Assembly (NCBI GenBank): GCA_028820635.1
Contig: JAPPIG010000118.1
Location: forward strand, 248,001-312,000
Direction of reading: 5' to 3'
Length of the DNA: 64,000 bases
DNA from: Candidatus Poribacteria bacterium
GTDB lineage: Bacteria > Poribacteria > WGA-4E > WGA-3G
Shown here in pieces: positions 8,369 to 15,533 of the stretch. Every line of letters starts with the position of its first letter. Within the stretch, counting starts at the first letter, position 1. A program made the position numbers and the translations under genes. The notes beneath the pieces were generated by a model. It was not told the DNA's origin and ran no database searches. It saw only the letters and a list, made by a program, of their open reading frames with translations.

Positions 8369-9082
8369 ATGCCTGACCAAGCTTTAGTTAAATTAATTAC
8401 CCGTCGTGTTGTGAGTCAATTGACAAATGATCAATCTTGCAGCGGGTGTGCGTTACGAACTTGCGATGCTGGGAACCGTGCGTGTGATGTTGCTATAGCG
8501 CAGCAAAAAATTCCGGTCGGGGTTTCTGCTCGGCATGCACACGTAACCCAGGAAGACCTTGAAATTCTTTACGGAGCTGGACACCAACTTACTGTCTACG
8601 CACCGCTTTACCAGCCGGAAGCGTTTGCAGCGAATGAAACAGTCACAGTTGTCGGAAAACGTATGCGTGCCATTGAACATGTTCGTATCCTTGGACCTGT
8701 GAGAGATTATTCTCAAGTAGAGGTGGCGCAGACGGAAGCAATTCGGCTCGGTTTAAATCCGCCTATTCGGGATTCTGGTGATCTTGCCGGTGCTGAACCG
8801 ATCACCCTTGTTGGTCCCGCTGGAAGTGTGTATTTAGAAGCGGGGGCAATCTGTGCGACACGACACATTCACATGACACCTGAGCAGGCTGTGGCTTTCA
8901 GCATCAAAGAAACAGACCTTTTAAAAATCCGCATTCCCGGAGAACGTGCCTTAATCTTTGAGAATATTCGTCCGAAAATTCATGAATCTTATGTGCTTCA
9001 GATGCATCTGGATACGGATGATTCCAATGCCGCAGGATTGAAAGGTGGCGAAGCTGTTGAACTGCTACGTGACGAAACATGA
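8369..9082 (+). CDS. pduL: PduL-type phosphate acyltransferase with encapsulation helix
   Basis: Microcompartment phosphotransacylase converting acyl-CoA and phosphate to acyl-phosphate and CoA, which recycles CoA inside the shell. Two PduL half-domains carry the metal-binding His motifs: ARHAH (His56, His58 counting from ATG 8369) and ATRHIHMT (about residue 160). The first 20 residues form an amphipathic helix (DQALVKLITRRVVSQL) typical of a lumen-targeting peptide. Between helix and domain is an unusual cysteine cluster at residues 24, 27, 32 and 39 (C-x2-C-x4-C-x6-C). An alternative TTG start at 8342, with GGAAG 3 nt before it, would add nine residues. The stop overlaps the next start (ATGA), so the two are translationally coupled. 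Confidence 0.92.
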   Translation: MPDQALVKLITRRVVSQLTNDQSCSGCALRTCDAGNRACDVAIAQQKIPVGVSARHAHVTQEDLEILYGAGHQLTVYAPLYQPEAFAANETVTVVGKRMRAIEHVRILGPVRDYSQVEVAQTEAIRLGLNPPIRDSGDLAGAEPITLVGPAGSVYLEAGAICATRHIHMTPEQAVAFSIKETDLLKIRIPGERALIFENIRPKIHESYVLQMHLDTDDSNAAGLKGGEAVELLRDET

Positions 9083-9819
9083 CACCAGAACAGATTGCCC
9101 AAATTGAGAAAATTGTTGAGAGAGTGCTTGAAGCACACCTCCGTAGCACTCAACAATCCGAAAAACAACTACTTGCAATATTTGGTGCTACGCAACTCCC
9201 ATTAGAACCGATACTTCAACAATTCCAAATATGCCTACAAGAAGGATGGAAAATAAGAATAATTCTATCCGATCTCGCAACTAAAACATTAAATCTCGAA
9301 CCAATATATTCAACGTTTGGTGAAGATAACATATTGCTGGAAAACGATTTAACCGATATACCATCTTTTGTCGAAAATTATTCACAGATCGTTTTGCCTG
9401 CGCTCTCCTATCCGATGGTGGGAAAACTTGCTTTGAAGTTGGTCGACACACCCTGTACCTATTTGGTATTCCACGCGCTTTGTTGCGGAAAACGGGTTAT
9501 AGCAGCATCAGATATTTTAAGCACAAAGAAGTTTATAGACAAAAAATCACTCACACTTGACCAAATTGAACCTTCACATGTAAACACTTTAACCGAATTT
9601 GGCGTTCAATGGGTAACAGTTGATCAAATTGCGACAACAATTCGTGAAGGCGATGCACCAAATCGTGTAAGTGTGCAAACGCCTGTTATAAGTGCGAATG
9701 TGATCGCTAATTTAGCAGTTAATGTGCAAGAGTTGGTTTATACTAAACCATCTATCATAACACCCCTTGCGCGTGAGCAGGCACAAAAACGCGGTATTAG
9801 ACTTACACCTAAGTCATAA
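9079..9819 (+). CDS. Microcompartment-associated HFCD-type flavoprotein, probable cargo
   Basis: Likely flavoprotein of the HFCD / phosphopantothenoylcysteine-decarboxylase fold, a type found in several microcompartment loci. Residues 1-20 (TPEQIAQIEKIVERVLEAHL) form an amphipathic helix resembling encapsulation peptides. The segment around residues 105-150 (QIVLPALSYPMVGKLALKL, then HALCCGKRVIAAS) matches the family pattern of a VxPAT-like strand followed by AL-x-GK-x-V. The C-terminus ITPLAREQAQKRGIRL resembles a tail seen in other BMC proteins. It overlaps pduL by 4 bp. The reaction is unknown; the assignment rests on pattern similarity, and catalytic residues are not certain. A dodecin-like or unrelated Rossmann protein is the alternative. 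Confidence 0.62.
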   Translation: MTPEQIAQIEKIVERVLEAHLRSTQQSEKQLLAIFGATQLPLEPILQQFQICLQEGWKIRIILSDLATKTLNLEPIYSTFGEDNILLENDLTDIPSFVENYSQIVLPALSYPMVGKLALKLVDTPCTYLVFHALCCGKRVIAASDILSTKKFIDKKSLTLDQIEPSHVNTLTEFGVQWVTVDQIATTIREGDAPNRVSVQTPVISANVIANLAVNVQELVYTKPSIITPLAREQAQKRGIRLTPKS

Positions 9820-9825
9820 ATCTAC

Positions 9826-9853
9826 TTAGTTGGAAAATTCTACTTCCAACTAA
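9826..9853 (+). terminator. Probable terminator of the BMC cluster
   Basis: Perfect 10-bp stem TTAGTTGGAA (9826-9835) / TTCCAACTAA (9844-9853) with an 8-nt loop, then ATTATTCTT. The U-tract is weak, so efficiency is uncertain. Confidence 0.55.
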
Positions 9854-9860
9854 ATTATTC

Positions 9861-9889
9861 TTGACAATTGTGGTAAGAAATTGTATAAT
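9861..9889 (+). promoter_or_regulatory. Consensus sigma-70 promoter for the 10095 gene
   Basis: TTGACA (9861-9866), exactly 17 nt, TATAAT (9884-9889): both hexamers are perfect. The gene start is 205 nt downstream, implying a long 5' leader of about 200 nt with no clear reading frame. Confidence 0.8.
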
Positions 9890-10094
9890 GTTTTCAACAA
9901 TAAGGTATATAACTGAGATTTAATCACTGAAACGTTATATTTATAATGTTAAAGACAGGAAGAACGTAAGACAGATACTACTTTATTATAGAATTAACCG
10001 AGATACAAATAGAAGAGAAGAAAATTATATTATACATATTTTCAACCAACGGCTAACCCTGCTGGTTTTAAGATTACTAAATAGGAGGATTCTC

Positions 10095-11672
10095 ATGTTG
10101 AAACGAATTTTTACTTTGACAATCGCAGGACTCCTTAGCTGCTTGCTAATCGGGACGTTGGCAACAGTGAGTTACGCCGATTACGGTTATTACGCGGACA
10201 GACTGAGTCGTGAACATCGAGTTGCAAATGATGTAGATGAATGGATAGAGCGCGGCAATGCCACAATTACAGCAAGTCCTATTTTTGAAGACGGCATGCG
10301 GCTTACCGCTTGGGCAAATTCCTATCAAGATGCGGATAATTTTGAATTTGCTATTGCAAGCGGTGTATATCTATTTGAAATCCCACGTGGCGCACAATCT
10401 ATTGAAATTGTAGTTCGTTATAGAGGTGAACCAAACAAATTTGAGATTAACAACCATTATGAACCGATTGCGGGGCGTATATGGATTCGTAATACCAAAC
10501 GAGAAGCAACACGTCGTGGCTACCATGACCAAAATGCTTCTGAAACACGATATGGCGATACCTTCGTCCTTCGTGCAAAAAATCGCTCTGAAACTATCAA
10601 AATTCCTGTCGCGGGACATGTCAAAGACGGGTGGATGGAACTTCATGTCGTTGCCGAAGGCGGCGAACAACTTGATGTAGAATATATTGAGGTTTCCACC
10701 TATCGCCGAGCACCAAAGGTGCGGGTAGTTCAGCACTATACGCCCGCCTATCGTTGGCGTCCTTGGAATCGGTACACCTATCTCTATTTTTATGATGGAC
10801 CTATTTATTACAGAAGCGGATTCGATTCCTATCTGTGTTGGAGTTATCCTGTTTACGATCACCGCTACCTCTCAATCCGCTCCTATTATGGAGGTTACTT
10901 AGGTCGTTACCGTGCCTATCACCCGGCACGTTATTCGTATTACCACACACCTTATTACGGTGTTTACAGTAGGGGCACTCCAATATACAACAAACGGACT
11001 CAGTTAAATAGGTGGAGTGCACAACACGAAACAGCGCGTAAACAATATTCTCGCAGTCGGTTAGCAACACCTACACGAACTACACAACGGACACAAATCC
11101 AAAATGATGTCCGTGTCGTTATTGAAAACCACCGTAGGCAAGCACCTCCGCCAACTGAACGTGTTACGCGGTCTGCAATAATTTCTCAGAAGCAACGAAT
11201 AGCGACCAGATCAACTACCCGACAAAACGATGGAATTCGGACTTATAGTAGTCGTTCTCGTTTTTCAACCCAGACACCGGACAGACAACGGAGTTCTCTC
11301 TTAAATTCGCGCTCACGGGTGAATACGAGTAGGAGTAGCACTTCATCAGTTACAAATAGATCTTCTCAATTTTATAGAAGATCCGTATCTTCTTCAAACC
11401 GTACGAGCAGTTCGTCAAGTTCGCGTTTACGCAGTAGCAGTAGTGTTGATCGAACGAAACAGCGCAGTCCGTCTGTTAGCACATCAAGATCTACAACAAC
11501 GCGAACCGAACCACAGAGGGTTAGTCGGACTTCATCGTCCAGTTCTCGGACACGTCCAACAACTACCACTCGTACGTCAACCAGTTCAAGTTCCAGTAGT
11601 GATGACGACGATGACGATAAGAAAACCGAAAATCGGAGTCGGACAACGTCACGGACTAAACGAAGAAGATAA
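10095..11672 (+). CDS. Secreted Tyr-rich / Ser-Arg-rich low-complexity protein
   Basis: Not recognised as a known family. 525 residues: a signal peptide (about 1-27, ending VSYADYG), a folded-looking N-terminal half (about 30-205) with beta-rich text, then a Tyr/Arg-rich zone (about 215-300, many YY and YR pairs), and a long Ser/Arg/Thr-rich disordered tail (about 310-500). A run of Asp (about residue 506) and a basic KRRR end close it. SD AGGAGG precedes ATG 10095, and a consensus promoter lies upstream. Composition suggests a surface, matrix or nucleic-acid-binding protein, but no function can be claimed. Confidence 0.75.
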   Translation: MLKRIFTLTIAGLLSCLLIGTLATVSYADYGYYADRLSREHRVANDVDEWIERGNATITASPIFEDGMRLTAWANSYQDADNFEFAIASGVYLFEIPRGAQSIEIVVRYRGEPNKFEINNHYEPIAGRIWIRNTKREATRRGYHDQNASETRYGDTFVLRAKNRSETIKIPVAGHVKDGWMELHVVAEGGEQLDVEYIEVSTYRRAPKVRVVQHYTPAYRWRPWNRYTYLYFYDGPIYYRSGFDSYLCWSYPVYDHRYLSIRSYYGGYLGRYRAYHPARYSYYHTPYYGVYSRGTPIYNKRTQLNRWSAQHETARKQYSRSRLATPTRTTQRTQIQNDVRVVIENHRRQAPPPTERVTRSAIISQKQRIATRSTTRQNDGIRTYSSRSRFSTQTPDRQRSSLLNSRSRVNTSRSSTSSVTNRSSQFYRRSVSSSNRTSSSSSSRLRSSSSVDRTKQRSPSVSTSRSTTTRTEPQRVSRTSSSSSRTRPTTTTRTSTSSSSSSDDDDDDKKTENRSRTTSRTKRRR

Positions 11673-11710
11673 ACAACGTTTTCGTTATTGAATTATCTGA
11701 GATACATAAA

Positions 11711-11743
11711 CGATGCCTCGTGCAGTTTTTGCGCGAGGCATCG
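11711..11743. terminator. Hairpin after the Ser/Arg-rich protein gene
   Basis: Perfect 10-bp stem CGATGCCTCG (11711-11720) / CGAGGCATCG (11734-11743) with a 13-nt loop. There is no T-run after it on either strand, so it is a stable 3' hairpin rather than a textbook terminator. Confidence 0.5.
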
Positions 11744-11863
11744 TCAACAATAGCGTAAATTTATATTTATAATCAAATTTGGTCTTGAAACATTAGGAAT
11801 ATTATTTAGGTTTCGCGACTGATCTGTTCGCGTAATTTTCCAAAAAATATAGATTAGGAATCA

Positions 11864-12415
11864 ATGCGTTTTTTATTGCCCCTTTTGATATTGCTATTGA
11901 GCATGCAATTTTGTTTTGCCGAAGAAGAGGCTAACAATAAAGTTGTTTCTATGGAATCTGAACAATCGATACGGTTAATTTCTCCTATTGGAACTATGGT
12001 TAGGTCAACTGTTTTTCCAGGATGGGGACAATTTCATAGTCGTAACCATTTTCGTGGGAGTCTTATCTTACTTGGCATCGGTAGTTCAGCTGTTGGAGCG
12101 CTTCTGGCACACCAATCTTTAAAAACACAATATGATCATTATGTAATCACAGCCAGTCTTGATCCGGATGATGCTACTTTGTTGGCAAGTTACGATAAAG
12201 CAAATCAACAATACAAACTTAAGATGTTCTTTGTCTATACAGGTATTGGTCTATGGGCATATAGCATCATTGATTCTTATGTCAGTGCCAACTTTTACAA
12301 TGCTACCTCACAAGTTCGTTCAATCCAAGAGGATGCACAGCAAATTGAAAATTTGGGGCTCCAAGTTGGAATCACTCCATCACGACTCTATTTGGGGGTC
12401 GTAAAAACATTTTAA
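11864..12415 (+). CDS. DUF5683-like small membrane protein
   Basis: 183 residues with a signal peptide (about 1-20), then the motif STVFPGWGQFHSRNHFRG (about residues 49-66) and two hydrophobic helices. The Pro-Gly-Trp-Gly-Gln plus hydrophobic-pair layout is that of DUF5683 / TM2-like envelope proteins, whose function is not established. It is followed after 17 bp by a lipoprotein gene. SD AGGAA is weak but well placed before ATG 11864. Confidence 0.7.
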   Translation: MRFLLPLLILLLSMQFCFAEEEANNKVVSMESEQSIRLISPIGTMVRSTVFPGWGQFHSRNHFRGSLILLGIGSSAVGALLAHQSLKTQYDHYVITASLDPDDATLLASYDKANQQYKLKMFFVYTGIGLWAYSIIDSYVSANFYNATSQVRSIQEDAQQIENLGLQVGITPSRLYLGVVKTF

Positions 12416-12432
12416 TTTGGAGATGAAATATT

Positions 12433-12993
12433 ATGTTAAAGGAATTAGTAAAAACAAGCAGCGTGCTCATTTTAGTAGCATGTTTTATCGGTTGCGGCGA
12501 TGTCGATAAGGTAAATCAGGTGCCGCCCGAGGACTATTTGGCAATTAACAGCGTTTTGAAACGGTGGCGGGAAGGTTATGAAACTGAAGATGTAGAGACC
12601 TATATGAGTGCTTATTGGTCTCAAGGTTTTCGCTACGTATCGGACATGGGAACAGACGGTGATAAAACTGACGACTTAATATTTGATGATATTCGGGACG
12701 AACGGGATTCAGCTATCCGCGTCTTTAGTAAATTTCAAGATATTGAGATTGAACTCTCTGTTCCACCAGAAATAGTTGTAACTGAAGATGGTAATGAAGC
12801 CGAAGTCCGAAATCACTACCGAATTCAAGGCTTTGTAGCAGATGGCGAATCCCTTGAAGGTGGATACACTGGATGGTTCGCGGAAGGCGATAATCTGTTT
12901 ATTTTTGAAAAAAGAGATGGCGAATGGCGTATTACCGAATGGCATGACGAAGCATTCAACGATGAAGAAATTCGCATCGCAAATAACCTATAG
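12433..12993 (+). CDS. Lipoprotein with NTF2/SnoaL-like domain
   Basis: 186 residues. Lipobox FIGC gives the lipid-modified Cys near residue 22. The rest reads like a single NTF2-like cone fold: LAINSVLKRWREGYETEDVETYMSAY-type first helix (about 36-60), strands around 95-130, and a final GEWRITEW strand typical of SnoaL-like domains. Such domains bind small ligands or act as accessory domains; no catalytic residues are evident. It lies directly after the DUF5683-like gene and is probably in the same transcript. Confidence 0.72.
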   Translation: MLKELVKTSSVLILVACFIGCGDVDKVNQVPPEDYLAINSVLKRWREGYETEDVETYMSAYWSQGFRYVSDMGTDGDKTDDLIFDDIRDERDSAIRVFSKFQDIEIELSVPPEIVVTEDGNEAEVRNHYRIQGFVADGESLEGGYTGWFAEGDNLFIFEKRDGEWRITEWHDEAFNDEEIRIANNL

Positions 12994-13013
12994 TCTCACA
13001 TAAAAGTTAGTGT

Positions 13014-13059
13014 AAAGGAGAGCAATTTTCCCCGGTTTTCGGGAAAAACGACACTCATG
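13014..13059 (+). promoter_or_regulatory. Distant ribosome site, hairpin and start codon of the Wzz-like gene
   Basis: A strong SD (AAAGGAG, 13014-13020) lies 36 nt before ATG 13057, too far for normal initiation. A 7-bp hairpin between them (TTTTCCC 13026-13032 / GGGAAAA 13041-13047) would shorten the effective distance to about 14 nt. There is no in-frame start codon between the SD and 13057. Confidence 0.5.
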
Positions 13060-14463
13060 CCTCAAAAAGAGGAACCATTGCATGACTATCTGCAATTCAT
13101 ACGGAAGTACAGCTTCGTTATCTGTCTGAGCACTTTATTGGTTTTAGGAACTGCGATTATTATCTCACTGCGTATACCTAAAACCTATTCTGCTTCTACA
13201 CGGATGCTGCTTATTCAATCGAACACTGCTTCTCCTATTTCCTCCAGTAATTTGTTCCAAACAGTTTTTTCAGGAGGCGTTGATCGCAGAGAGATGGCAA
13301 CAATTAGTGAAAGGTTTTCTACAGAGTCTATGCTAAATGCTGCGATTGAGAACATGGAAGAGAATGAACTTGGAGACGTGCAGCATCTTCCCAGCATAGG
13401 AAATCTCAAACGGAAGTTGAAGGCACAAATTCATCCGGATGCTGACTATATTGACTTGTCAATTGAATTAACCGAAACCGAAGGAGGCGAACGTAACGCA
13501 GCTCTATTGGTTAATCAACTGACGCGAGACATGCAGATATTACGGAGTGAAAATGAAAAAACAAGATTGGCAAAACACCAAAGATTGCTTGAACAAAAAC
13601 GAGAAGATAATGATAAAAAAATTCAACAACTCATAGACGAAACTCTTAAATTTGTCCGCGAAAACGGAAGTCCAGAGACGTGGTACCCTCAATTAGCAAG
13701 TTTATTGGAACAGTATAGAAACTTGCAAGAGCGGCTTGGAATCGCCGAACAAACCCTCCACACTGCACGCGGGCGCCTAACCCATTTGAAAAATCGGCAA
13801 GAAAACCTTCCACAACAGACACAAATTTCGGAAACTCAGAACTACCATCCGATCTGGCTATCTCTGCGCGAGAAATTAGATGACTTGGAATCCCAACGCA
13901 TTGGTGATAGTAAAAAAGCCGGAAAAAGTTCACATGAACTCAGTGGACAAGACGCACAAATTGCTGAACTCCAAAAAAAATCTGATGCGACACCGGAAAT
14001 GGCTAATATTACCACTTACGGTACTTCTCCACACTATATTTATATACAAAATCAACTAATTGAGTTGCCTCCAACTATTGAAGGTTATGAAAACGAAACA
14101 GAACAACTTAAAAAAGAATCGCAAAAAACTTATAGCCAATTGCAAAAATTATTAAACCAAATTCCGGTTAATCAACATACATTTACGCAGTTGCGCACCG
14201 AACTTGAACTTGTTGGCACCTTAAAAGAAGAAATTGAAAAACGCTATCTTGAATCTGAAATATTAAGTGCGGAGTCCGGCGTTACCGACACACAGATAGG
14301 CGGTATTGAAATCGTTGATATCGCGGTTCCACGGAAAATTCCGATCAGTCCACAATTCAAATTAATTGTTATTCTCGCGGGGGTTGTAGGGTTATGTTTA
14401 GGTGTAACGCTTGCCTTATTAATCGAATACTTTAAGAACTCTTCGCTTAGTTTACAAAACTGA
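13057..14463 (+). CDS. Wzz/GumC-type polysaccharide chain-length determinant
   Basis: Polysaccharide co-polymerase of the inner membrane. Layout: cytoplasmic start, TM1 (about residues 18-37), a Wzz domain (about 40-130), long periplasmic coiled coils (about 160-410, rich in Glu/Lys/Gln), the Pro-rich motif VPRKIPISPQ before TM2 and TM2 (about 440-460). It stops soon after TM2, so there is no fused tyrosine-kinase domain. 468 residues is usual for GumC/Wzz-like proteins. No glycosyltransferase, flippase or polymerase genes flank it, which is unusual for this family. Its stop codon is embedded in the terminator that follows. Confidence 0.88.
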   Translation: MPQKEEPLHDYLQFIRKYSFVICLSTLLVLGTAIIISLRIPKTYSASTRMLLIQSNTASPISSSNLFQTVFSGGVDRREMATISERFSTESMLNAAIENMEENELGDVQHLPSIGNLKRKLKAQIHPDADYIDLSIELTETEGGERNAALLVNQLTRDMQILRSENEKTRLAKHQRLLEQKREDNDKKIQQLIDETLKFVRENGSPETWYPQLASLLEQYRNLQERLGIAEQTLHTARGRLTHLKNRQENLPQQTQISETQNYHPIWLSLREKLDDLESQRIGDSKKAGKSSHELSGQDAQIAELQKKSDATPEMANITTYGTSPHYIYIQNQLIELPPTIEGYENETEQLKKESQKTYSQLQKLLNQIPVNQHTFTQLRTELELVGTLKEEIEKRYLESEILSAESGVTDTQIGGIEIVDIAVPRKIPISPQFKLIVILAGVVGLCLGVTLALLIEYFKNSSLSLQN

Positions 14464-14510
14464 ATTAGTCCTATTATTCTGTCGCGTAGTTAATAGGGAA
14501 TTCAGTTTTT
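14456..14510 (+). terminator. Rho-independent terminator after the Wzz-like gene
   Basis: Long interrupted stem: ACTGAATT (14459-14466) pairs with AATTCAGT (14499-14506) and CCTATTA (14470-14476) with TAATAGG (14491-14497), followed by TTTTT. It overlaps the stop codon. Confidence 0.8.
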
Positions 14511-14573
14511 GTTTGCATTGGGTGGAGGATTTTCAACCCTATTGGACAGTCCATTCTAAAATTATAGGCAATA

Positions 14574-14670
14574 GTCGGGAATCCAAATCAAGAAATCAAC
14601 GGTATGAATGACGTTTAGTCATTCACCGGGTATGAATGCCATTTAGGCATTCCCCGGAGTTCCCTCCTAC
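14574..14670. repeat. REP hairpin interrupted by a second hairpin repeat
   Basis: GTCGGGAATC (14574-14583) and CGGAGTTCCCTCCTAC (14655-14670) together rebuild one REP unit. The 71 bp between them hold two hairpins of the AATCAACGGTATGAAT family, with stems GAATGAC/GTCATTC and GAATGCC/GGCATTC. This reads as one repeat family inserted into the other. Confidence 0.75.
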
Positions 14671-14686
14671 AATAGATAAGATTTCT

Positions 14687-14711
14687 GTAGGAGCGATCTC
14701 CGAATCGCGAC
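14687..14711 (+). repeat. REP hairpin, GCGAT/ATCGC stem variant
   Basis: 25-nt unit with foot GTAGGA, stem GCGAT/ATCGC, loop CTCCGA and closing GAC. Identical units occur at 14837, 38247 and 52940, and an inverted copy at 36554. Confidence 0.85.
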
Positions 14712-14767
14712 CTATAATATAAATGTAGACAGAACATATAGGTGCCAATTTAGTGCCTGATTTTCTT

Positions 14768-14791
14768 GTTGGAGGGCTTTGTAAACCCGAT
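14768..14791 (+). repeat. GTTGGA-type hairpin repeat
   Basis: Foot GTTGGA, stem GGGCTT / AAACCC with one mismatch, closing GAT. A better paired inverted copy lies at 36590-36613, with stem GGGCTT/AAGCCC. Confidence 0.65.
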
Positions 14792-14836
14792 ATTGAGATT
14801 TATAGTGAAATTTGAAAATAAAGATACACATTTTTT

Positions 14837-14899
14837 GTAGGAGCGATCTCCGAATCGCGACGCACCTCACTGATAGTCGGGAATCGGAGTTCCCTCCTA
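14837..14899. repeat. Inverted REP pair (REPIN-like)
   Basis: A GCGAT/ATCGC unit on the plus strand (14837-14861), a 14-nt spacer, then a GGGAA/TTCCC unit on the minus strand (14876-14899). The last foot base is changed (CTCCTAA). Confidence 0.8.
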
Positions 14900-15136
14900 A
14901 CGTCTCAAAATGTCTCGTTAATTCTAAAGTTTACTATTAAGTAGTTAAATCGGATGGGTAGGAGGATTTCAACCTCAATATATTGGGTTAATTTGGCGAA
15001 TTTCGTATACCTTCACCTTTGTAAGAATGCCTTATAATCAGATCTAAAATAGTGTTTAGTAATTTAAGGGTCTTGCTATAATTACGTCCTATGCTAAGCT
15101 TTTGATAGAATTTTTGCATCCTTTTGTATTTTATGG

Positions 15137-15165
15137 TTGCAAAATAATGACATTTGTGATATGAT
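15137..15165 (+). promoter_or_regulatory. Upstream sigma-70-type promoter for the 15534 gene
   Basis: TTGCAA (15137-15142), 17 nt, TATGAT (15160-15165). Weaker than the downstream promoter at 15207-15235. Confidence 0.4.
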
Positions 15166-15206
15166 TTGTCTGAATTACACAGTACAAATTTCTTTTTCGT
15201 TGAAAC

Positions 15207-15235
15207 TTGACAAAAAATTACATCTTTGTTATTAT
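15207..15235 (+). promoter_or_regulatory. Main sigma-70-type promoter for the 15534 gene
   Basis: TTGACA (15207-15212), 17 nt, TATTAT (15230-15235). It leaves a leader of about 290 nt before ATG 15534. Confidence 0.6.
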
Positions 15236-15533
15236 TGACACTTAATAGCCGTTTTGTGGGAATTCCCCAAAACACCCCTTAACTTATGGAGGAATCTGAT
15301 CTCTGCCAATCAACAATCTCAAATTCACTGGGCAGAGACGTATAATCACTTAAGAGAATTCAACTAACACATGGCGGTTTTTTTATAATTCTAACGGATA
15401 TGTGTTTGTTTCGTTTACATTATCCACAGATTTGATCCATTTTTTAAGGTTTCGGACGCTGGACAATTGACTCAGCAATTGCTTGTTAAGGCAATTGTTT
15501 AATATCCGAAATAATTATTTCCTAAGGAGGAAT

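Larger units (their letters stand above)
14464..15533. other. 1.07-kb intergenic region with clustered repeats and a long leader
   Basis: No gene is supported. From left to right: a terminator; a REP hairpin split by another repeat (14574-14670); a REP at 14687-14711; a GTTGGA-type hairpin at 14768-14791; an inverted REP pair at 14837-14899; two sigma-70-type promoters; and a roughly 290-nt leader for the gene at 15534. Hairpins in that leader are the palindrome at 15251-15273, CTCTGCC/GGCAGAG at 15301-15337, and an AACACAT/ATGTGTT stem near 15366-15404. Confidence 0.65.

Noticed and set aside
14988..15275. 95-codon frame on the minus strand in the repeat-rich gap
   Set aside because: Low-complexity, Lys/Tyr/Asn-rich text, no ribosome site, overlaps promoters and a palindrome.
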